Of a stretch of 64,000 bases of DNA, positions 46,973 through 58,439 are shown one piece after another. The translations under genes and the position numbers were made by a program. Numbering within the stretch: the first letter of the stretch is position 1; each line of letters begins with the position of its first letter. Origin of the DNA: Scalesia atractyloides (lineage: Eukaryota; Streptophyta; Magnoliopsida; Asterales; Asteraceae); assembly GCA_947069175.1 (NCBI GenBank), contig CAMTDV010000015.1:24754249-24818248 (forward strand), in the 5' to 3' direction. The notes beneath the pieces are model-generated. The model did no database searches. It was given only the letters and a program-made list of their open reading frames with translations, and was not told where the DNA came from.

Positions 46973-48447
46973 TGGATGATATTCAGAGAGCGTATATGTC
47001 AGGAGTGGGTACATCCAATGCTATGCCATACAGCAAGTCAATCTAGACAACGAAATGGGCACGTCCGTTAAACCGCTAAAGCTAATGAGCATGGATGAGT
47101 ATGAAGGATGGAAGGAGAAATTTACTTATTGGGTTCAGGCCATGCATTTCCAAGGCTGGGTGTCGATTGAGAGAGGTTATACTGTCCCGTTAGACGAACA
47201 TCAGCAAGTTCTGGAGAAGTACAAGTATACTACAATACAGTAAGATGAGTATATTGCTGTGAAAAAGATGATAAGCCTCATTCAACAATTTGTTAAAGAG
47301 GATATTTTGGTCTTGTTGCCCAAATATACAACTACAAGAGATCTCTAGCTATCACTACAAAAGAAATATCAAGGAAGTGCAGAGATGATCAAGAGTAAGA
47401 AAGCTCTCATCCTGAAGGAGTTCGATATCTTTAACATGTTGAAGGGAGAAACAATGAAGCAGATGATTGAGCGTTTCTGTCATCTGAAAGTCCAAATGAG
47501 GAGACATGGTCTCGAGAAGACGGAACAAGAGTACATCGATAAGCTGGCAGATGCATTACCTGACAGAGAGTGGACTACGTATCTTATGGTCTTGAAAGAA
47601 AGCCATAACTGGGAATTCTTTAAACTGTCTACATTCATCGAAAACCTAGAAGGTCACGAAATGGAACTTCTGAAGATCGCAAAGTCGAAGAATGCTAACA
47701 TTGTTCAAGATGTTGGTCTGTATAACAAGAACGGAATGCAAGACAACATTTCAAGCCCAAAGATTCAGACAGCATTCAGTGCAAACATGAATTCTTCTCC
47801 ACAGAATCAACCTCAATATGACCAAAGTCCACAAAGCTCTTCGTTCTCAAGCACATGGTTAAATGCTTCTTATCAGAGTCAAGCAAATCAGAATCAACAA
47901 ACAAATTCTGATCCGAATGTGTACAAGTGTAACATTGCTGTAAATCTAAACAATGTTGTTTCTGAGCAAGTTGCAAAACAACACATGTCACTTCACGCCA
48001 CTGTTCTAGAATCATATGAAAGTCTTGTAGTTGGAAAGATCGCTAATCCCGAAATGACCGCCGCAGACTACGATCAGGTGGACGAAGAAGAGCTTGAACT
48101 GATGGACATAAAATGGTCACTAGCTTCTATCATTCGAAGGGTTACAAAGTTTGTTGCACTCACTGGCCGAGATATCGGAAATTCAAGCAACAAGCTTGGG
48201 TTCGACAAATCGAAGGTCACTTGTTTTAGATACCGACAGAAAGAGCATTTCAAGAGAGAATGCAAAAATCTTGAAGCCACGGGCAATCAAAGTCCATTTG
48301 GAGGGGGCAACAAATATTACAAGAAGTCGCTTCAGTACAAGCCTTTTCCAAAGAAGGCACAGGTTGAAATCCAAGAGAAACCAAACAGCACTAACACTGA
48401 TAAAGCTATGGTTGCTTCGAACGAGGATGATGGCTTCGATTAGAATT
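46973..48447 (+). pseudogene. Sirevirus-like Gag, N-terminal part and first zinc knuckle
   Basis: ATG at 46,973 (MDDIQRAYMSGVGTSN) is followed by TAG near 47,044 and a shifted frame from 47,055. Gag core sequence (MDEYEGWKEKFTYWVQAM, then FNMLKGETMKQMIERFCHLK and HGLEKTEQEYIDKLADALP) is the copia UBN2-type Gag that forms virus-like particles. Stops occur near 47,241 and 47,347. A zinc knuckle of CX2C type is damaged: CFRYRQKEHFKREC at about 48,220-48,270 has Tyr for the second Cys. A TAG at about 48,441 ends this block; the same frame resumes at 48,480. Confidence 0.88.
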
Positions 48448-48479
48448 CTTATATCGGTAAGAAGACCGGAGTTGCGTTA

Positions 48480-50480
48480 ATGGCTGAGATCGTTGAAGAT
48501 ACTTCTACCGAAGAAGCAATAGCTCTAGAGAATATTTTATTGGAACAGTATCTGCAACAACAGGAGGAAGAGGAGTATCTTCACATGAAGAAACAAGGCA
48601 TAGTATCTTCTAACTCTTGTGATAGTTTTGCAGGTAACTTTGATGGAAGTTCTCAAGAGCAAGTGATCGAGGAGAAATCGAATGAAGTAATTACTAATGT
48701 TGTTCAAGAAGTAACTACTGAAAACCTCAAGGACTTTGCCGATAAAGCTATTATGGTGAATCTAACCAAGGTAGGTCCAGAGGTAAAGGAAGTTGTCAAA
48801 GTGCAAGTTGTGGAGGTTGTAAAACCTTGCACAAAATGTATCGAGCCATGTGCTGAATGCGCCAAAAAATCACAAATCATCGTTGAACTCAATGTACATA
48901 ATGAACATTTCAAATATGATTATCGTACAATGAAGGAAGCGTATGACAAAATGAAAGATGATTATGGTAGGCTCGATAGAAATAATATTGAACAACACGA
49001 TACTATAAGGATGTTGAAAGGTACAGTAATGGATAAACAAAAAGCAATAAACATTTATATCAACACCATTGCTGAAACCAAGCAACAACTCCAGGACATG
49101 AAAATTGAAACAGAACGTGTTCAACAACTTTTAAGAAGTTACACAACTAAAGCATATGTCATTGATCACATTCTTCCCACTATTCCATCAGAAGAAAAAC
49201 CTAAAAGGAAAATTGGTAAAGAATACAGCAATGTTCCTCCTCCCCTATGCGAGAAGTATTGTCGCAAAACTGTTGATGGGATGGATAAAGCACTCAACAT
49301 TGATTTGTTATCTGAAAAGAAAAATGAGTTGCCGGAGAACATTGATGTAGTCTATACTAAATCAGATGATGACAATGCGGTAGTGAAAAAGGTGGTTGAA
49401 AATGTTCTGAATGATTCTGATGATGGCAGCTTCGAGAGCGCCACCTCGAGTTTGAACAGTTCTGAGACAAATTCCGAAGATGACGATACATCATCGGAAG
49501 ATGATCTATGTGATGATCCTAACGTTGTCATGTACAAGGTTAAGGAATCTGATAGATTATACTTTGATGACAGTTTTCCGATTCGGAACGTCAAAGAAGA
49601 TCAATTGGATAAACTGTTTAAACTGGTTGAAGTCACATCAGATGACCTGGAGAAAAATGAAAAAAATTTATATTCTAAACCCAAAAGAAATTACAATAAT
49701 TACCGGAGAAAGGGTGGTGATCATCCGGAAAACCGGAGAGCTGGGTTGGGTCTAGATGAGGAAGAAGAACCGGTTAAGAAAATGTCACCATTTCACGACC
49801 AAAGATAAAAACATGAAATTCGTTTATGGGACAAACACGGTTCATGAGGAGAGTTTGATCGGTAAACAATCAAACGACGAGTTTAAGAAGCAGAAAGAAC
49901 TTCGAGATAAGGCGAAGGCCACAAGTGGTGTAAAATCCACTAGTGGACACTCACATGATAATCGGATTTGTTTCAAGTGCAACGAAGTTGGTCATATTGC
50001 ACGAAAGTGTCCGAAATTAAAGCCGGCTTATCTTCGAAGGAAAGAAAGCTCGGATGCTGAAAAATTTAAGCAACCAGAGTTTGGACAAATAAGAATTTTG
50101 AAAAGAACTGTTGACAAAAAGGAAATGAAACAAATTTTTGAATCAAAACCTAAAGTTAAACCAAAATCTGAAAAGAAGTTTGCAAATTCAACTTTTGAAA
50201 AAGGTGAATCTTCAAAAGCAAATGAAACAAAGTTTTACATCAAAAAGGCTAACATAACATCACAAGCCTGGATTGCAAAAAGGAAGTTACCAACATCTGA
50301 AATCACTAAGTCTGAGTCTGTTAAGACTAGTGATAACATGAAAGAGCAAACATCTTAAATCACTAAGTCTGAGCCTGTTAAAACTAGTGATAACATGAAA
50401 GAATTAAAATCTGAATCAAAATTGAAAATGTCAAATGTTTGAAAGATAAAAAGAAAGTGAAGTTTTTAAACATAAACATC
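48480..50480 (+). pseudogene. Sirevirus-like Gag, extended coiled and second zinc-knuckle part
   Basis: Same polyprotein, continued. The 442-codon frame 48,480-49,808 has Gln/Glu-rich helices, a CTKCIEPCAECAKK cysteine cluster near 48,826, a likely coiled coil (HFKYDYRTMKEAYDKMKDDY onward), and acidic runs. A frameshift near 49,790 leads to 49,756-50,358, with a proper CX2CX4HX4C knuckle (CFKCNEVGHIARKC at about 49,968) and a Lys-rich tail. Long Gag regions of this type fit Sireviruses. A TAA at 50,356 and a shift before 50,460 interrupt it; FDYADECEFDYDDGY-like acidic residues lead into protease. Confidence 0.85.
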
Positions 50481-50608
50481 ATAGAAAATCCAAATGATGA
50501 ATATGAATTTGATTATGCTGACGAGTGTGAATTTGATTACGATGATGGTTATCCAATTCAACCTAACACCAAGAAGGCTTGGGTCGCTGTTTAACTAATT
50601 GTTGAAAT

Positions 50609-51040
50609 ATGCAGGGGCTCCAAGGATCCGTACTTTCCAAGTGGATTTTGGATAGTGGAGCTTCTAGACATATGACAGGAATGAAAGCGCTCTTGTTCGA
50701 CATAAAAGCTATCAATGGCTGATATGTTGGATTTGCTGGAAACCAAGGTGGAAGGATTGTCATCGAGGGAAAGCTCTCAAACGGAGTTGTTTCATTTGAT
50801 CAAGTGAACTACATTGCAAATCTTGAGAACAACCTTCTGAGTATTTCTCAAATTTGTGATAAGAAGTTTACCATCCACTTCAATGATAAAGAATACATGA
50901 TCATCAAACCGGGTTTCAAAATACCAGACGAGTGGATACTCATGCGTGCACCAAGAGAGAATGATTTGTATGTTCTTGACGTGGGAAATGCTATTACAGC
51001 TTCAAAAACGGCACAATATTTTTGTCTCGAAAGATACTGA
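50609..51040 (+). pseudogene. Copia aspartic protease region
   Basis: From MQGLQGSVLSKWILDSGASRH, the active-site triad DSG is at 50,651-50,659. A TGA at about 50,720 interrupts the flap region; then GRIVIEGKLSNGVVSF and LENNLLSISQICD continue to the stop at 51,038. This protease cuts the Gag-Pol polyprotein. The active-site motif is intact but the stop would truncate the protein. Confidence 0.88.
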
Positions 51041-52040
51041 GAAGGAGTCAATCTTATGGCATAGAAAGATGGGCCCCATTCACCTGAGAAAGATGAATCA
51101 TTTGGTGCATAATGATTTGGTGGAAGGTGTGAATCTGAAAAGTTTTCATATGTCAGACAATTGCCTCGAATGTAAAAAGGGAAAGCAGATCAAGAAATCT
51201 CATCCAAGAAAGATTCTCAATTCGATAAAGTTGCCACTCGAAAGACTTCATATGGATCTCTTCGGTCCAGTGAATGTCTGAAGCATCTCTGGAGATTTCT
51301 ACTGCTTGGTAGTAACAGACGATTATTCTCGATTCTCGTGGGTATTTTTCCAAGAATCAAAAGATGAGACATTTAAAAACTTAGTGATTCTTTTCAAGAA
51401 ACTTGAGAACCTGTACCATCTTCCAGTGAGACGCATTAGTAGTGACAACGGTACTGAGTTCAAAAAACAAAAATGAGGGAATTCTGCAACGCTAAAGGGA
51501 TTTTGCACGAGTTTAGTGCACCCTACACTCCGCAGCAAAACGGTGTTGCTGAAAGGAAGAACAGAACTTTAATCGAAACTGCAAGAACCATGCTTGCAGA
51601 CTCAAAGCTTCCAGTCAGCTTCTGGAGTGAAGCAGTTGCAACGGCTTGTTACACACTTAACAGAGTCTTAACTGTCAAACCAACGAAGAAGACCTGTTTT
51701 GAGATGATCAACCGACGGAAACTGAATTTGAAGTTCTTAGAACCATTTGGAGCGCCATTTACTGTAATCGATCAAGATAGCAAATTTGGAGCTAAATCAC
51801 TCGAAGGTTTCTTTGTTGGATATGCAAGTCCATTGCGAAGAGTTTATGTTCCCTCGTTGAGAAGAGTAATTGAAGCACAACATGTTGATTGTTTTAACTA
51901 TACGGATCCTGTTCAGAGAAAAGGTGATGCATGGTTATTCAACTATCAAGACTTGTGGAAATCATTTGATTTGCTTGAAGAACCATCCAATTTGCAGCGT
52001 TATATTATCTTCATCAATCAGCAAATCAAGAGCAAAACGT
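51041..52040 (+). pseudogene. Copia integrase of the second element
   Basis: The zinc region (LWHRKMGPIHLRKMNHLVH, CLECKKGKQ) is followed by the core with VVTDDYSRFSWV (Asp, near 51,315), SSDNGTEF (Asp, near 51,440) and NGVAERKNRTL (Glu, near 51,540). A TGA follows VNV near 51,279 and a base loss near 51,468 shifts frame; from 51,473 the frame is open for 221 codons. The catalytic residues are all present. This is the best integrase of the three elements here. Confidence 0.92.
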
Positions 52041-52540
52041 CAGACCAATTATGGTTAATCAACCCACGTTGGGATCATCTTCTTCTGGTGCTAGTTCAAG
52101 TAATAGCGGTGGTCAAGAAACTCAAACAGAACAAGTGACACCGGTTACAGAACCAGTCAATACTACAGTGAATCCTAATCTTTCTGAAGCACAGAGTTCA
52201 GACTCGGACGAGGCTCCAACATTCGATGCAGATGGAGAATCTTCTTCAGATGAAGAAGCAGAGCAGATTACAAGTTTAATGAATGAATCTCCAAGCCCGA
52301 GTAGTGCTCCTGAAGTTGATGTAGTGGTAGATCAAAATATCACAAATCAAGAGAATATTGTGGTTGTTCCAGGCGAAGTGATGCCAAGATCATATTCTTA
52401 TCATCCGTCAAATTCTATAATAGGCGAATTACAAGCTGGTGTGAGAACACGGAGTCAAATAAACAAAGCTTTCAGCTGTTTCTATTCTCGTGTTGCTCCA
52501 ATTCAAGAGTATTGCTACTATTCATGTTTCATATCCTAGA
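52041..52540 (+). pseudogene. Acidic integrase-RT linker of the second element
   Basis: Open frame 52,051-52,539, Ser/Gln/Glu-rich (SSDSDEAPTFDADGESSSDE) then RSYSYHPSNSIIGELQAG and INKAFSCFYSRVAPIQEYCY, ending TAG. It is the counterpart of 903-1,429. It joins integrase and RT in the polyprotein. Confidence 0.8.
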
Positions 52541-53198
52541 TAGAGCCAAAGAGTGTTTCTGAAGCTTTAGGCGATGAAAACTGGGTACAAGCAATGAAAG
52601 AGGAACTGTTACAGTTCGAGTAGTTAGGAGTGTGGAAGCTTGTAGACCTACCTGAAAATCAGAAAGCGATTGTTACTAAATGGGTCTTTAAATGCAAGCG
52701 AGACGATCGAGGGGTTAGAGTTCGAAACAAATCTTGGCTTGTTGTCAAGGGATTTCACCAGCAGGAAGGGATAGACTACACGGAAGTCTATGCACCAGTA
52801 GCTCGCTTAGAATCCATTCGCATATTTCTTGCTTTCGTAGCATGGAATGGATTTAAAGTCTATCAGTTGGATGTCAAATCAGCTTTTCTGTACGGAAAAT
52901 TACGCGAGAAGGTGTACGTCGGACAACCACTGGGGTTTGTCGATCCACTCAACAAAAAGAAAGCATATCTTCTTGATAAAGCTCTTTACGGTTTACACCA
53001 AGCCCGTGAGCTTGGTACGAGACGTTATCGCAACATCTCGTGGGAAACGGCTTTGTCAGAGGAACTGTGGATAGTACTCTCTCACCAGAGAAGTTGGTAG
53101 TCATCTAATTATCCTTCAAATCTATGTGGACGACATCATCTTTGGATCAACGAATGATAGTCTTTGCAAGGAGTTTGAGGGCATCATGAAGAAGAAAT
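52541..53198 (+). pseudogene. Copia RT, truncated at 53,198
   Basis: The RT frame runs TKWVFKCKRDDRG, LVVKGFHQQEGIDY, YAPVARLES, QLDVKSAFLYG, ALYGLHQA. A base loss near 53,008 shifts it; YVDDIIFGS is still readable near 53,127. A TAG lies at 52,621. The sequence stops at ATGAAGAAGAAAT (53,198), where the minus-strand LTR begins. RT thumb, RNase H and 3' LTR of this element are absent. Confidence 0.92.
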
Positions 53199-53599
53199 TG
53201 TAGGACCGATCCTGATAGCATAGGAACCTAGATTTGATCTCTATTGTCCATAATAGCGGAAATATTATGACAAGTTTACCAAATAACAAGAATTAGTCAA
53301 ATAATCGTCAATTTTATCGATATAACGTCGAGTCTCCACATTAACAGAGCTTTACCTCAGAAATGCCAAAGTTACAATGAGGATGACAAGCTAGCTATTT
53401 ATAGGCTGACAAGTTCGTTGGTGGGGGATGAAGTTCGGGCAAACTTGACTATGTCAAGTTCGGCCGAACTTGACTACACATGACCTTCACCAGCGAACTT
53501 GACTCCAAAATACATAAATACTTCGTTTCGCTAGCCTACTCAACTCTAATCTACACAGACTCGATATAAGACTAAGACATAGACATTCTGCACCAATAA
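53199..53599 (-). repeat. 3' LTR of the minus-strand Sirevirus-like element
   Basis: Reads TGTAGGACCGATCC..TGCACCAATA on the plus strand; on the minus strand it starts TATTGGTGCAG (the usual TG is TA). It is about 90 per cent similar by eye to the LTR at 45,920. It holds palindromes at 53,431 and 53,455 and a TATAAATAG box on the minus strand at about 53,394-53,403. The polypurine tract CCAAGGGGGAGTT (minus strand) lies at 53,600-53,612. Confidence 0.92.
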
Positions 53600-53637
53600 A
53601 CTCCCCCTTGGATATCGTCTTCGTCTTGTATCAGTCT

Positions 53638-55153
53638 TCAAAACTCTATCTTCAAAATAAACATTAACGAACACGACCGAAGAAGTTCTTGAATGGCTTC
53701 TTTTGTCGTTCTTGTTTCGGATCCGGCGTCTGATCTAGGAGGCACTTTGTTCATGTACTGAAACCTTCTAAGCCTTGCCGCCCTACCTTTCTTGTGTATT
53801 TCCTCGAGACACTTCTCTTCTTTTAGAAATTCAACCCGTTCTAGCTCCCTCTAGCTTGTCTGCCATGTCTTTCCTGAATTTACTTCATGCGCATAGCAAA
53901 CATTCACAACTCTTTGATATTGCATAGCCTGTTCTTTTTCACGTTCCTCGAATACTATTTTGCTGTAGAACAAGCACTTGATATCTTCTCTTGAACTGTT
54001 TACAAGCCACATCGGGTCTAGTATCCTAATTGTTCTCCATAGCCCCCCATGCCCTGAAATCCCAATATCTCAACTCTTTCCTTTGTGATATCCAAGTGTT
54101 CTTCAAATCGTAAAACAATAACGGCTTCACAAGTGGTTGGATCTATCTGCCACCACTTGAACACTGAATAGAAATTTTGCTCAATCGGCATCAACGGCAT
54201 GTTTCTCTTCGCTCTCGGTTGTTTCATAATCAACGTTATATCTTTTTCCCCTGTCTTCTTATTCGTTTTGATGCGACGACCTGGAATAAACGGCTTCCAG
54301 TACTTAAACCCCTTTGTCACTTCAAACTTGATCATCTTCCATAATAACTGATCTATAAATTTCATATGATATGTGACATTCACAGTTTGAACAAGCTCCT
54401 CCACATCCCAATACGGTAGATCTTCAAATCAGCCAGATATTTGAAGTATTTCACTCCAAATTCCCTTTTGATTGCATACACATTCAACTCTTTAAACCAA
54501 CCCCAACTGAGAATATCTCCCAACAACACATCTTTGTCTCTGGTAAAGAATGCTAGAGGACGTCGAAACTTACGTTCGCGCGGCATCTCCTTAAACCAGG
54601 ACTTCTTAGCTTGAGCTATTTCTTCCTTTGTCATTGGTTTTGGAACTTTGCCTTCACGTATCGATGCTTCAATTTTCTCTTTCAACATGTCTTCCTCTAA
54701 TTGCTTGTACATCTCCTCGAACGTAGGAAAACTATCAGTGTTAGGACCGACGTACTTTGCAGTTTGATCTGTTTCATCATCCGAAGACCAATCTTCTACA
54801 ATCACTCTGTTATACTCGTCAGCTTCAAATCTTCGTATATACTGATAATCATTTGGATCAAACGTGTTAACATTCAACACATCCTCTTCAAAGTCAAATT
54901 CAAGAGTTTCAGCATCAACTTCGATCAATTTCGCCAAATCTTCCTTTGTATAATTGTGCACGTACTCGCCTTCCTAAACATTTTGTTCCAACATAAGCAT
55001 TAAAGGCTTTGTTGGTACAGCAGCAACAGGCTTTGCAGATCTATCAACATCAATCATATCTACATCATCAGTTGGCCCTGTTTGCCCTGACTCGCCCTCA
55101 ATCTGATCATCCAGAGACTTTTGCTTCACTGATTTTCATACCAACTCCTCCTG

Positions 55154-55184
<31 letters not shown>

Positions 55185-57533
55185 GCATTATTCCAATCAT
55201 CATCATCAGAATCATCTTTTTTGTCGTCATCATCTTTACCCTCATCTTCTGCTTCTTCATCGTCCTTTTCTTCAGAAACATTTACAGGATCAGAAGGCTT
55301 GAGAGATTCGTCAACCTTAGCAATCTCGGACTCAGAAGCTTTTTCAACTTCATCAACAGGCTTTTCGGCAGCTTCAGATGATTTAGGTGCTTCACTTTCA
55401 ACACCTTTACCTTTACCACTAGCAGCAAACTCTTTCTCTGCTCTGTCTTTCGCTTCTTTCCTGTCTAGACGATCATATTCGGCAATAAAATCAATACCCA
55501 GAGTATTAGATAATACTTTCTGCATCCTCGTAAACCTTCGATCATTTAGGGCTTGAATCGTTTTTAACTCAGCAATTTCTGTCTGCAGCTTCTCGTTTGC
55601 GTCTTGCAGACTTTCAATCAAAGCTTTGAAAAATTCACGTTCACTTTCTAACACTTTGACTTTATCATCCAACAACTCTTTCTCAACTGCGCTTTGATTC
55701 ATTCTTTTGATCAACTCAGCTTTTTCTTCTTCGTTCTTGGCTACTTTATTTTCCAAGATCTTTACACGCTTTTCGAGAAGATCAACATTAGTATCCGGAA
55801 AGAATTCATTCAGATCTTGAAGACTAATTGGCTCATTCTGAATATCACCAAACAAATTAGGCCCTCGAGTTTTTGGTGTTGACTTTGGAGTAGCAGCCTT
55901 TGGTGTAGACTTCCTTGGCGTACAACTATCAAAATGAGAAGTCGTTGTAGCAACCAGAGATGTAATAATCGTCACTTCGAGTAATCCAGCCTCAGGAGGT
56001 TCTTGTGTGACTCCTAGTAGTTTTGTTTCAGATGAAATGATGACAGGAGGTTCTTGTGTAACTCCTGGATGTTCAGCTTCCGATGAAATAACAACAGGAG
56101 GTTCTTGTGTAGGAGGTTCTTGTGTTACTCCTTTCTCCTGTGCGCCAGAAGGTCCTTGTGTAACTTCTGCGCTTTTCGGCTTACCCTTATAACAACAACT
56201 AGCAGGTTTCTGAGCTTTCTTTGTTTTCCTCCTACCTTTTGTCTGAGGAGACCGTGTAGTCTTTGTCGTTGAAATAGTAGCAGATTTCACACGTTTAGTT
56301 TTATTTCTTGGGTCTTTCCTCTTCAGACTCTTTTTCTTGATTGGGATCGAAATCAGCATCAGTCTCTTTGGCTTTTTCTGCCTTAGTCTCTGCTATTGTT
56401 TTCTTTGTAACTCTTTCGAGAGAATCATCAGAATCTTCATCATTCTCTGAAGTAGCTGAAATAACATCGGCTTCCTGAGTCGTTTTAACAGTTTCCTGAC
56501 TCTCAATAACTACCGCAACACTCGATCCAGCCTCTGTTTGAACATTTTCTGGTTCGTCTTCATCAACTAGCATCGTTTCAACTTTCTTTGCTGCACGCTT
56601 CTTTTAGGCTTTTCAACTTCGGCCTTAAGGAACCATTAACTTTGAGCTTTTGGCTTGAAAGCTTTAAACCACTCTTTTTCTGCATTCAATTCTTTCTCAT
56701 CCCCACTACCATCTTTTCTCCACTTGTTATCAGCAGGCGCAATATAGTTTTCATCTTTAATTGCCCCAAATACTGGCTTTCCCACCGGTGCTGAGTCTTG
56801 CTTTTGAAATTTTAACAACTTCTTCACTGTTGTATCATCAAGGTGACTGAGATATAGAAATTATTTGGATCAGGTGCAATGTTTGTGAACTTCTCATCGA
56901 TCAGCATTTGCACAAACCTTGGATATAAACATAACCTTGAATCATCCATACTCTTCGACATATGTGTAAACACAAGCTTTGAATAGTTGAACGACTTTTT
57001 CAGAATTAACGTCGTTGCCATACAGACCATGTAATCTTGAACGTCATCAAGGCCCGCCTTTCTGTGGCTAAAAGTATGAATAATCGCGTGCATGAGGAGC
57101 TTATAGGGGTTAGGCACTTCCCCTTTCTTCAACGTTGGCTTATTAACACTCCCCTTGTACCCCATTCGATAGAAACAACCTCTCACCATCCTTTTGTCCA
57201 AGAAAATCGGATCGTCTTTTTCATCATTAAACTACAAGATCCTTCGAATATCATCTCTTTGAGGTAATCTCTTTTACTTCATTCCTAACTTGCACGAATG
57301 AAATAATAGTCTTCTTATAATCACTGAGTGAAGCATTCATCCAGAAATGATATGTGTGTCATCTATACGATACAATGCGCTCCGTGATAGCTCGATGTAT
57401 AGGGCAATCCTTCAAAAAACTTTAGGATGCTTTCGTACTCCTTCAGTGATGGACAAATCGTTTTATCAAGCGTGATGCAGGTATTATGGAACTTAGAGAA
57501 ATCCATAGAAACCACCTGCGCTGGTACTTGATC
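53638..57533 (-). pseudogene. Env-position third ORF of a Sirevirus-like element, coiled-coil protein, broken
   Basis: Minus-strand frames join in order. Near 57,506: MDFSKFHNTCITL. From 57,201: MVRGCFYRMGYKGSVNKPTL, then HAIIHTFSHRKAG. Next are Glu/Lys-rich stretches with VTQEPP-type repeats (56,600-56,000), a long heptad region (LEKRVKILENKVAKNEEEK onward, about 55,780-55,530), an Asp-rich run near 55,150, and KYWKPFIPGRRIKTNKKTG near 54,300; the last frame ends TGA at 53,638. At least five frameshifts or stops break it (near 57,230, 56,830, 56,580, 56,340, 55,136, 54,390, 54,018). Position downstream of pol and the coiled coil match the env-like ORF known from SIRE1-type elements. No signal peptide or membrane segment was seen, so envelope function is unproven. 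Confidence 0.7.
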
Positions 57534-57560
57534 CTGAAAAACGACACAAAACAGTTAGCA
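57533..57560 (-). promoter_or_regulatory. Strong 3' splice-site-like sequence before the env-position ORF
   Basis: On the minus strand GCTAAC (branch-point-like) is followed by TGTTTTGTGTCGTTTTTCAG and then GATCAAGTACC, after which the ORF opens. A spliced subgenomic RNA could bring the third ORF into use. The donor was not identified. Confidence 0.45.
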
Positions 57561-57604
57561 CGCACTACGAGAAAAAGTTACAAAACATTTTCAACACATT
57601 TCAT

Positions 57605-58408
57605 CAAGTTCGGGCGAAGTTGATGTGTGTATACCATTCTGGTTTGGTCAAGTTCGGCCGAACATGTGTATCAACATGTTCAAATATCCAAACATAAGTT
57701 CGGGCGAACTTATGATCAACACAATTTTCAATTTTCTAACACCTAAGTTCGGGCGAACTTAGCAAATAATATTCAAGTTAAAATCAACTGAAGTTCGGTC
57801 GAACTTGTATCTTGATCAAATTTTATTCAAAGATTTGTTGGCAAGTTCGGTCGAACTTGATAACAAGTTCGGCCGAACTTGTTATCATCTTCAACAATCA
57901 AAACCTGCTAATTACGATGAACGACCAATTTAATCAAATTAAACACATTTCTATGGTCGTTTTTAGTTGTTTAACATGATTTTCAGTTCAATTTGTCCAA
58001 CAAACTCTTAGTTCTATCATAGTTTATCATTTCAGATCTGAAGTCAATTTTTAAGTCCGATTAACAGTTCACAACATGAATCAATACGTCAGCCATTGAG
58101 AATGGTGTGCTAATCACCACAATCAATCAAGATTTGGGCAGAGTAACGGTACTAAAATGCCAATTTTGCACAACCGCTCAAAGGAGAATAAGTTCGCTCA
58201 GAGGAATTGTTTCAGTGATAATGAATTCGGCCGAACTTGCAAGGTATTTATACCTTGGCAAGTTCGGGCGAACTTGACAAGCCCAAGATATAAGGCCCAA
58301 GTAAGTCCGGGCGAACTTATGCTTTCACAACACAACAATCAACGCAAGTTCGGTCGAACTTGCTGCAATGTTAAACTTTTATTTGTTTAGCAAGTTCGGC
58401 CGAACTTT
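57605..58408. repeat. Twelve palindromes between pol tail and env-position ORF
   Basis: Units start at about 57,605, 57,649, 57,695, 57,744, 57,790, 57,842, 57,864, 58,223, 58,259, 58,302, 58,345 and 58,391, mostly 36-52 bp apart with a gap at 57,882-58,222. Several arms differ (TAAGTTCG..CGAACTTA at 57,695 and 57,744, with both arms changed together). The unit at 57,864 extends to a 28-bp perfect palindrome, 57,859-57,886. Confidence 0.88.
58240..58257 (-). promoter_or_regulatory. TATA-like box inside the palindrome cluster
   Basis: AAGGTATAAATACCTTG on the minus strand lies between palindromes at 58,223 and 58,259. This is the same neighbourhood as in the LTR promoters, and it faces the env-position ORF. 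Confidence 0.45.
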
Positions 58409-58439
58409 CCAAATCCAAATTTTTCAAAATTTTCAACTT

